In this document: positions 1 through 7,300 of the stretch, piece after piece
Layout of the letters: each line of letters begins with the position of its first letter
Position numbering within the stretch: position 1 is the stretch's first letter
DNA from: Chaetoderma sp. LZ-2023a
Lineage: Eukaryota; Mollusca; Caudofoveata; Chaetodermatida; Chaetodermatidae
Assembly (NCBI GenBank): GCA_034401795.1
Contig: CM067366.1
Span: 81,690,891-81,754,890, forward strand
Reading direction: 5' to 3'
Length of the DNA stretch: 64,000 bases
Notes under the pieces: generated by a model
Told to the model about the DNA's origin: nothing
What the model saw: the letters and a program-made list of their open reading frames with translations, nothing else
The model's database searches: none
Position numbers and translations under genes: made by a program

Positions 1-1
1 G

Positions 2-83
2 TGAACGTGTTACACTAATGGAGGCCGCGGTTCTAGGGCTAGCAATGAGTGCAATGGCTGAGATCATCGTCGCCTACGTTTAA
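2..83 (+). pseudogene. C-terminal tail of a membrane protein (copy A)
   Basis: This is the last part of an open frame entering from outside the window and ending at TAA 81-83. It encodes an Ala/Leu/Ile-rich hydrophobic helix that ends the protein, which looks like a tail anchor. The same C-terminus is encoded on the minus strand of copy B, ending at 46,284, so this is the homologue of the 46,284-46,686 gene. The function is unknown. Confidence 0.5.
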
Positions 84-102
84 AACCTCTGAATAGTGAG
101 AG

Positions 103-268
103 ATGGATCATGAGACCCCTGCAGCATATGAGACATGGCATGCCGGAGGGCCCGCAAGGCATGCCCCTGCAGAGAGGGCCAGTACCCTGAGCACTGCTAC
201 ATATTACCTTGGCCGACTGTGTGGTCCTCCTATGCCCAACTATTTCACTGGGGGTATGACTAGTAGGT
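103..268 (+). pseudogene. Small protein of the virus-like element, truncated (copy A)
   Basis: This is the homologue of the 74-residue frame at 46,040-46,264 in copy B; both start with a Met-Asp-(His/Asp)-Glu-Thr-Pro-Ala-Ala-Tyr-Glu sequence. In copy A the frame is shifted relative to copy B, and the gene runs into a deletion junction near 264-268 that fuses its end to the middle of the next gene. A TTTAAAACC motif lies about 15 bases before the ATG. I do not recognise the family. Confidence 0.45.
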
Positions 269-513
269 ATGCTCGGAGTCGATGAGGCTGGAACCGTCGA
301 GGTTATGGCTGAGTCCTTTGCACAGGACCTGGTTAAGGATCTCCTGAAACCATGGAGCTCATTCCGACAGGATGGAGAGAATCTCAAGATAGGCACCCTC
401 GGCCTGAGCCATATAACACTGTCGATGGCAAAAAAGGTGCTACCGCCAGCCTCCAGCTACCAGAGGTGAAGAAGTCGGGGTTCTTTGGTTTGCCGTTTAA
501 GACCACAGGATAG
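264..513 (+). pseudogene. C-terminal part of the 170-residue protein (copy A)
   Basis: This matches the second half of the copy-B frame at 45,510-46,019, beginning at its Met-Leu-Gly-Val-Asp-Glu-Ala segment. The first half, about 0.27 kb relative to copy B, is deleted, so translation starts at an internal Met (269). A small insertion near 415 shifts the frame before the end; copy B reads through that point. The frame that should end the protein stops at TAG 511-513. This is a broken gene in the conserved block just upstream of the ATPase. Confidence 0.5.
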
Positions 514-515
514 TC

Positions 516-786
516 ATGGCTTCCCGTGCATGTATCATACAGATACTGGATGTACTAGACACTGGGTGCTGACACAGGCCCTCTACGCTATCTTCTCAGC
601 TGCTGCTGGGATTTCATGCTTGACGCCTCCATCACATCCTTCATATCCGCCGGAGGTGCAGGATTCCCCGCTTTGCAGGCGAAAGAGCTGGTGCAAGAAG
701 TACTGCCCTTTAGTCTCCCAGATATAGACGAGGCTACCGCCGACCAAGTGCTAACCATCCTCCGCACACATGTCTGTGCCATTTGA
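516..786 (+). pseudogene. 93-residue protein homologue, frameshifted (copy A)
   Basis: The ATG at 516 follows a TTTAAG motif by about 15 bases. The start reads Met-Ala-Ser-Arg-Ala-Cys-Ile-Ile-Gln-Ile-Leu-Asp-Val-Leu-Asp, nearly the same as the frame at 45,223-45,504 in copy B. A one-base change around 562 breaks the frame; the rest of the match continues in another frame to a TGA that overlaps the ATPase start. The overlap suggests compact virus-like packing. No known domain is recognised. Confidence 0.5.
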
Positions 787-1405
787 TGGTAGGCCGGCCG
801 ATGCTGGCCAGGTGGTGCTGATCATTGCCCCGTCAGGACACGGGAAAAACATCTTGCTGTGGGCTCTCCTGGCCGAACATCTACACTCTCAATACATCCT
901 TCTGGTGTCTGACTCCGCCGCTGAGGCAGTTGACAGTAATGATCAATGGTACAATGGCCCAATCACCAAGACGCAGAACCTGCAAGCACTGATGAAGAAG
1001 CTGCTGGCAGCCCGACTGACAGAACCACTTGTTCTAGTTATCGATGACCCTGCAATGGACCAGAAGACAGTCACCTACCTCAGCAACATCACCAGGCGCA
1101 TCTGGCACACAAAGATAACTGTCTTCATCCTCTTTCAGAAGTACACCCGCGAAATCTCACCGGACATCCGCGACAATGCCCGGTTGCTATACTTCCGTTC
1201 CAAGTGTGGACATGCCCTGCTCGAGACCATATACAACAGCCTACCCCTCAAGGAGACCAAAGGGGACTTTATCGCAGGGTTACAGAGGGGAGCTGATCTG
1301 TACTGCTTCATCTTCAGCAACAAGGAGACAGGTGAGCTGTCACACTTCAAGCCATCTCTGGAAAAGGCGCAGGCCTTCACCTACAAGCTGAATCCAGCCA
1401 TTTAA
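770..1405 (+). CDS. A32-like (FtsK/HerA-type) DNA-packaging ATPase
   Basis: This is an intact 211-residue frame with the layout of the A32-like packaging ATPases of large eukaryotic DNA viruses, virophages and Polinton-like viruses, which power genome packaging into capsids. A P-loop lies at residues 20-27 (Ala-Pro-Ser-Gly-His-Gly-Lys-Asn) after a hydrophobic strand. A Walker B strand, Leu-Val-Leu-Val-Ile-Asp-Asp, lies at 87-93. A strand ending in Gln123 is followed by Ser-Pro-Asp-Ile-Arg-Asp-Asn (130-136), the Gln/Arg-Asn region typical of this family. The P-loop is unusual: Asn replaces the Ser/Thr after Lys26, and Ala replaces the first Gly; copy B has the same Asn. The start overlaps the preceding gene. 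It is the only clearly intact gene of copy A. The family assignment is by motif only. Confidence 0.82.
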   Translation: MSVPFDGRPADAGQVVLIIAPSGHGKNILLWALLAEHLHSQYILLVSDSAAEAVDSNDQWYNGPITKTQNLQALMKKLLAARLTEPLVLVIDDPAMDQKTVTYLSNITRRIWHTKITVFILFQKYTREISPDIRDNARLLYFRSKCGHALLETIYNSLPLKETKGDFIAGLQRGADLYCFIFSNKETGELSHFKPSLEKAQAFTYKLNPAI

Positions 1406-1546
1406 CTAGCCTGCTCTACGTGTCATCGCTGACAGCCTGTCGCAGCTGCCGCAACTTGTTTTTCATTCATCAGAAGGCTGTGGCTTACGATTAAACTTTC
1501 ACTGAAACTCTTTCCACTGAGGGTCCTTGTCTGGGACTCTCTTCAT
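1406..1546 (-). pseudogene. Tiny degenerate frame after the ATPase (copy A)
   Basis: A minus-strand frame of 47 codons starts at ATG 1546 and ends at TAG 1408-1406, convergent with the ATPase. It is interrupted by two in-frame stops and is Lys/Arg/Cys-rich. In copy B the same place is taken by the SAP-like gene, with the same terminal bases, so it may be the remnant of a counterpart. It could equally be chance. Confidence 0.22.
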
Positions 1547-1567
1547 CTGCTACTCCTCACAGAAGAC

Positions 1568-2248
1568 TCACTTTCCCCATGAGCTCCTAGCATCTGACTT
1601 GTTAGGGGATTTGATAAGGTAGTCCTGGTAGTTATTTTCTGTGAATACCAGAAATGCTGCCAGATCACTGGCCAATGTCCTGTGCCCTTTTTCGTTGAAG
1701 TTGTGCTCAACAGCCTCCTTGCGGCCAACAGTGACCCCATCCTGAGTACCTTCTGCATGACTGATGCCGTGGCTCTTCGCTACAGCGGCACTGACCTGCT
1801 TCGTGAGAGCGTTATTTTCTCCAGAATGGATTCTATCCAGTATCTCTCACTCTTCCTGGCTATGGAGTCTAAATACGTCAGCCCACTTCCCAACCGTTAG
1901 TAGATCTTTGGGTTCGACCCTCGCCCTTTGGAGAGCTAGAATAAAAGGACTGTTGGTTGGGGCCACGGGTCGGTTGGGTAGTACCTTGCCCTGGGTGCTG
2001 TCAAACTTCCGGTAGAGTATCCGAGTCAGAAGTTCTTTTGTATTACGAGCTGGCGCTCCTTCCTCTATGGTGGCCAGTATCTCCGCATCAGACGGAGGTG
2101 TGATCTTGGCTCGCTCGTGGATAATGTTGATGTCATGGAGCAGTCCTCGGACCCTGTCACAGTGGGACAGTGCACGCCGTGGCTATGACGGTCGTGCCGA
2201 CTTGTCCTGCTGCCTATAGACAATCTGCTGAAGAACGTTGCCAAACAT
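1568..2248 (-). pseudogene. Unknown 226-codon gene of the virus-like element
   Basis: One continuous minus-strand frame runs from ATG 2248 to TGA 1570-1568. It is interrupted by TAG at 2185-2183 and TGA at 1849-1847, and its composition is otherwise protein-like: charged, mixed alpha-helical, no membrane segment. The ATG lies about a dozen bases after a TTTTAAAC motif shared with the divergent gene at 2286. There is no counterpart in copy B. I do not recognise the family; position and direction suggest a real but dead gene of the element. Confidence 0.45.
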
Positions 2249-2253
2249 GGCAG

Positions 2254-2285
2254 CCGTTTAAAACCTCTATACCCAGACCTTAAAC
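2254..2285. promoter_or_regulatory. Shared TTTAAAC-type start motif between divergent genes
   Basis: The 37-bp gap between the minus gene (ATG 2248) and the plus gene (ATG 2286) contains GTTTAAAACC, reading toward the minus gene as TTTTAAAC, and CTTAAAC directly before ATG 2286. The same CTTAAACATG arrangement occurs at 46,821-46,830 in copy B. It is probably a virus-type promoter or initiator; this is inferred from recurrence. Confidence 0.4.
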
Positions 2286-3363
2286 ATGCTGCAGTATGTG
2301 CAACATCCAGATGGGACCATTGAACCCGCGACATCGCACCGCACTGATCCTCGGAAGGACTGCCTGACTGTCATTCGACCCAGTATACATGATGAGAACC
2401 CATTGTCCGCTGTTGTGAAGTACATTGACTTTGCAATCTCGGCACAGATCCACGAGATCAAGAGCATGACACTTGAGTTCAAGCTTCAGAACACAATAGA
2501 ACAGACGGTAGAGCTCCCGCAGGTTCTGAACAGGTGGGAGATCGTGCAGAGCAACAGCACCGTGGACACCACCTATGTGAACGATGAGTACCGAGTCCTA
2601 GGTCCGCTGGCTCATGGACCAACCTTCTATGCGAAGGGAAAGGGGTACTACGCTGTGGGGTGCAATGATGGGGTTCACGGAATTCAAACTACGGGCAGGT
2701 GTCGAGAAGCCCGTGGAAGTTCGACTCTTAACCCTCCTCAAGAACACACACGTGAATCTGGCTGCCATGCAGGATAGGCTGTTCCTCCGGGTGTACACTG
2801 AGCAGCTCACAGATGCGACGATGAATGCTCCAAGACTTCATGTCTAGCATGACGATAATGACCAGGAGCTGAAGCAAACGGGTTCCAAACAGCGGATCGT
2901 GCATGTGGAGCGAGAACACCAGCAGGTCCAAGCCACAGCTAACCAACGGGTAGAGCTGACATTGCATCGTGGTGCATTGGACTGTGTCGCTGTTGCGGTC
3001 CTGGTTCAGAAGGGAGGAGCCATCCAGCAGGTGGATAAGCTAGACGACTTTAAGCTTGTGGTAGCTGGGATCAATGTTCTTTGTGAGGCACGCGAGCTGG
3101 CTGATTGCCAACTCTACAGACAGAAAACTAAGTCATATGCACTTCTGCGACTAACCAGTGGAAGTGACGACCTCGTGTCGGCACTCAAGGGCCGTCACCA
3201 CCTCGGGGGCAGGGACATCCCACCTAATGAGGGCAACCGGCTCAGCTTCAGCATCGGAACCCTCATAGCTGGGACTCGCTCATTAGGTGTAACGGTACTT
3301 TACTTTGGCTATGCTAAAGTATGCGTGTCAAACACATCAAGTATTCAGCTTGAGCGTGCGTAG
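2286..3363 (+). pseudogene. Large beta-rich protein, candidate structural protein (copy A)
   Basis: The start is ATG 2286 directly after CTTAAAC. The coding signal runs about 360 codons to TAG 3361-3363, but is broken by a frameshift near 2665 and an in-frame TAG at 2845-2847. The parts alternate short Val/Leu-rich strands with polar loops and have no transmembrane helix or nuclease/polymerase motifs. This would fit a capsid or other virion protein of a virus-like element. That is a guess from size, composition and the neighbouring packaging ATPase; no capsid motif was identified. There is no homologue in copy B. It overlaps the end of the next, convergent frame by about 19 bases. Confidence 0.4.
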
Positions 3364-3584
3364 AGCACGACTCCTGTCGTCACAGCTGCAGCTGCCACCA
3401 CTACTATAAGCTCTGCTGTCTTCTGACCTGTCGATGCTTCATAGTCGAGCGTTGGCTCAGATATCTTTACAGCCTCGTAGTACTCATCGAGACTCTCATC
3501 TGCCTCTTTGATGCTCTGGTTGGCCTGAGCTCGGAGTTGTCGTCGGCATGCCACTCCCCCACCCCCTATTTGGGGTGTAGCCAA
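3345..3584 (-). CDS. Small C-terminally anchored membrane protein
   Basis: This 79-residue minus-strand frame has a polar, Glu-rich helix (about residues 25-55) followed by a hydrophobic segment (about 57-75: Glu-Leu-Ile-Val-Val-Val-Ala-Ala-Ala-Ala-Val) and a short basic end, the layout of a tail-anchored protein. It converges on and slightly overlaps the preceding gene, as is common in this element. The first residues are encoded by the G/C-rich sequence at 3550-3584 that looks like flanking repeat, so the true N-terminus was probably lost or replaced. Confidence 0.4.
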   Translation of the reverse strand: MATPQIGGGGVACRRQLRAQANQSIKEADESLDEYYEAVKISEPTLDYEASTGQKTAELIVVVAAAAVTTGVVLYARSS

Positions 3585-3723
3585 ATCTAAATGGCCTCAT
3601 GCATTCTGCAATCATATGGGTAACTCAGATATCAAATTTGGTTGAGTTCCATCGAACGATTTCAGAGGAGTTGCGTTACAACTGATTTGATGTTTTGATC
3701 CCTGCCACGCCCCCCCCACCCCT

Positions 3724-3759
<36 letters not shown>

Positions 3760-3860
3760 CGGAGCCAAATCTAAACATTGTCTTGCAAAGCAGAATCATA
3801 TGGGTAACCCACATACAAAATTTGATTTAATTCCACCTAATGGTTTGGGAGGAGAAAGCG
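3555..3860. repeat. Two direct copies of a GC-headed repeat with a G homopolymer
   Basis: Two direct copies of about 150-200 bp each begin with a run of G (GGGGTGTAGCC near 3572 and a 36-base G run at 3724-3759 followed by GCGGAGCC) and continue with CCAAATCTAAA and AATCATATGGGTAAC. The homopolymer may be mis-sized in the assembly. No gene is seen here. Confidence 0.6.
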
Positions 3861-4174
3861 TGATGGGCAGACAGGCGGACTGGGGCGATTACAATATCCC
3901 CGATGTTTTTTTAAAATGTGGGGATATTTACATTTTTTGACATCAGAGTGTTAAGGGTTTAGTCAAATTGTTCTCTAAATAGTTTTCGTTGCGACTCACT
4001 GCAGCTACATACATGTACTGTACTATTTTTGTATGTCAGTGTGTTGTCTAGAGTTATCTGTCAGTCAATCGTTTGGCATGCTGGTCAACATCGCACAGAC
4101 CACATTCATGTAAGTATACAAGCTTACCCGTACATGTAGATCTTTCTAAATGTCACCATTCTAAATATCTTCAG

Positions 4175-4348
4175 ATCCGACCCTATGGCTATCGATTATT
4201 GGATTTCTCGTGGAAGAACTGTGGCAAGCCTACTGATCTTGTACAGATACAGAACATTACTCTAGGCCCGGATCCTATCTATTTCCCTGGCAATATGGAT
4301 ATCAGCTTTAAGTTGAACATGCTTAAAGCAGTCCATGCACCAGTTTTG
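4175..4348 (+). CDS. GM2A: GM2A-like, first visible coding exon
   Basis: The acceptor is TATCTTCAG just before 4175 and the donor is GTAAGT at 4349. It encodes the Asp-Phe-Ser-Trp-Lys-Asn-Cys and Gly-Pro-Asp-Pro-Ile motifs near the mature N-terminus. The open frame extends upstream to 4073, but that part is not signal-peptide-like and probably intronic. Confidence 0.82.
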
Positions 4349-7300
4349 GTAAGTTCATTTTTCGTCAAGCCATACACAAATCCATTATTAAATCTGTTGA
4401 AAATATTGTAATTGATTTGACTGTAAGCTACCTTTTACAACCCTTTCATGACGAAGTTGGCCAAAACTGGCCTGTGCAGTGGTCTTGAGGAATGCCCCAT
4501 TGGAGGCGAAGAGAAAGTCATTTTTGAAAATTTACCGCTGGAATGACTGTTACCAGTCATTTTGGTGGTAAATCTTTAAAAAATAGTATCTTGGCCTGCA
4601 AATCAACATGTACATGTAATAAGCAAATATTTTAGTTTTGAAGAGATGTAGCCATGAAAGCGTTAAGCCCTCTTGTGTCAACAGGGTGTCATAGCGAGTA
4701 CTTAGTTAATTATACGTTGATTACTCCTTTAACCCTCAAGATGGTAAAAAATGGCTTCTGCAGTGGTCTTGAGAAATGTACATTTGCAGACCAGGAGAAG
4801 ACTATTTTTGAAAATTTACTACTGGAATCACTGGCTTGATAACCGATTCAGTCATTCCAGTGGTAAAATTGCTAGCCAATTGAAGCTTATCTCTGGAATG
4901 TACAAAATCTCACAGTGTTGTTCTGCAAATTGATATTTCTTCTGACCCCTGCATGTTTAATGGTCCAGATAATTCAAATTTTTGCTAAGTCAGTGTCTAT
5001 TCGCAGGCCAAGAAAAAAATATTATTTTAAAAATTAATCACTGGAATGGCTGGTTTGGTTAACTTGGCTTGCAATTAATTGGACATTCCTCAAGATCACG
5101 GCAGAGGACATTGCTTGACTTGACCGCTATTTGCTTAACACTTTAACACTGATATCAGCCAAAAATTACCTCTGCAGTGGTCTTGAGAAATGTCCATTTG
5201 CAGACCAAGAGAAGAGTATTTTTGAAAACTTACCATTGTGATGACTGGCTCGCTTATCGAGCCAGTCATCACAATGGTAAATTTTCAAAAATACTCTTCT
5301 CTTGGTCTGCAAATAGACATTTTCTATGAGAAAATTGAAATTTTCTTGAACAAATTTGAGTGTTAAAGGGTTAAATTCATACAAGAGGGTTTGAGTTGAA
5401 ATTAATTTCAAAACCTATAGCAGAATCATTTCTATGTTAAAACAGTTGATTACCAGGTCTGTAGAGTTGTACACTATCCTGTTTGACTGACCTGTAGGGC
5501 TTAAAAATGTTACTGATTTCTTCCTGCAGACTGTGTTAACACTGGACAAGAAGGTTGGCTCACAGTGGATCAATGTTCCATGTATGGGTCAAATAGGTTC
5601 ATGCACCTATGATGATATGTGTGCACTTCTAGCAAGCGCTGGAGGATGTCCGAAGGCATTCGTCGATAACAAGATACCATGCAAGTGTCCATACAAAGCA
5701 GTGAGTATGAGGCTATGACCCATGGCTGGACCAACCAGCATGACCAGTAACCATTTATTCAAATAATATTAAGCCTTTAACCTAGAATTTGTTATTTAAA
5801 AATGTCAATTTTCTCATAGAAAATGTCGATTTGCAGACTAAGAGAACTCATTTTTTAAGAATTACCATACCACTGGAGTGACTGGCTCGGTTATCGAGCC
5901 AGTCATTCCAGTTGTAAATTTTCAAAAATTGATATTTCTCAAGACCACTGCAGAAGCCATTTTTGGCTAATATGAGTAATAAAGGGATAATATGTATATA
6001 CGTGTACCCTCACTATGAGCTCATGAGGTACATTATTGAGGTACATGTATATACCCTCACTATGACCTCATGAGGTACATTATTGAGGTACATGTATATA
6101 CCCTCACTATGAGCTCATGAGGTACATTATTGAGGTACATGTATATACCCTCACTATGAGCTCATGAGGTACATTATTAAGGTACATGTATATACCCTCA
6201 CTATGACCTCATGAGGTACATTATTGAGGTACATGTATATACCCTCACTATGACCTCATGAGGTACATTATTGAGGTACATGTGTATACCCTCACTATGA
6301 GCTCATGAGGTACATTATTGAGGTACATGTATATACCCTCACTATGACCTCATGAGGTACATTATTGAGGTACATGTATATACCCTCACTATGACCTCAT
6401 GAGGTACATTATTGAGGTACATGTATATACCCTCACTATGAGTTCATGAGGTACATTATTGAGGTACATGTATATACCCTCACTATGAGCTCATGAGGTA
6501 CATTATTGAGGTACATGTGTATACCCTCACTATGAGCTCATGAGGTACATTATCGAGGTGCATGTGTATACCCTCACTATGAGCTCATGAGGTACATTAT
6601 TGAGGTACATGTGTATACCCTCACTATGACCTCATGGGGTACATTAATGAGGTACATGTGTATACACTCACTATGACCTCATGAGGTACATTAATGAGGT
6701 ACATGTGTATACACTCACTATGACCTCATGAGGTACATTATTGAGGTACATGTATATACCCTCACTATGAGCTCATGAGGTACATTATTGAGGTACATGT
6801 GTATACCCTCACTATGAGCTCATGAGGTACATTATTGAGGTACATGTACATGTATATACCCTCACTATGAGCTCATGAGGTACATTATTGAGGTACATGT
6901 ATATACCCTCACTATGACCTCATGAGGTACATTATTGAGGTACATGTATATACCCTCACTATGACCTCATGAGGTACATTATTGAGGTACATGTATATAC
7001 CCACACTATGAGCTCGAGGTACATTATTGAGGTACATGTATATACCCTCACTATGACCTCATGAGGTACATTATTGAGGTACATGTGTATACCCTCACTA
7101 TGAGCTCATGAGGTACATTATTGAGGTGCATGTGTATACCCTCACTATGAGCTCATGAGGTACATTATTGAGGTACATGTGTATACCCTCACTATGACCC
7201 TCACTATGAGCTCATGAGGTACATTAATGAGGTACATGTGTATACACTCACTATGAGCTCATGAGGTACATTAATGAGGTACATGTATATACCCTCACTA

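Larger units (their letters stand above)
1..3590 (+). mobile_element. Virus-like element, copy A (partial, decayed)
   Basis: The left part (1 to about 1420) matches, in opposite orientation, 44,600-46,366 of the complete copy B. It carries the same gene block: tail of a membrane protein, a small Cys-containing protein, a 170-residue protein, a 93-residue protein and the packaging ATPase. After the ATPase, copy A carries genes not seen in copy B: a minus-strand 226-codon frame, a plus-strand frame of about 360 codons and a small membrane protein. Several genes are broken by frameshifts, stops and one deletion of roughly 0.27 kb near 265. The element runs off the left edge. No terminal inverted repeat like that of copy B is visible at the right edge, where G/C-rich repeat sequence starts near 3560. 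Confidence 0.75.

Noticed and set aside
4073-4174. Upstream extension of the first GM2A-like exon as a signal peptide
   Set aside because: The added residues are His/Lys/Ser-rich, not hydrophobic, and a good splice acceptor precedes 4175.
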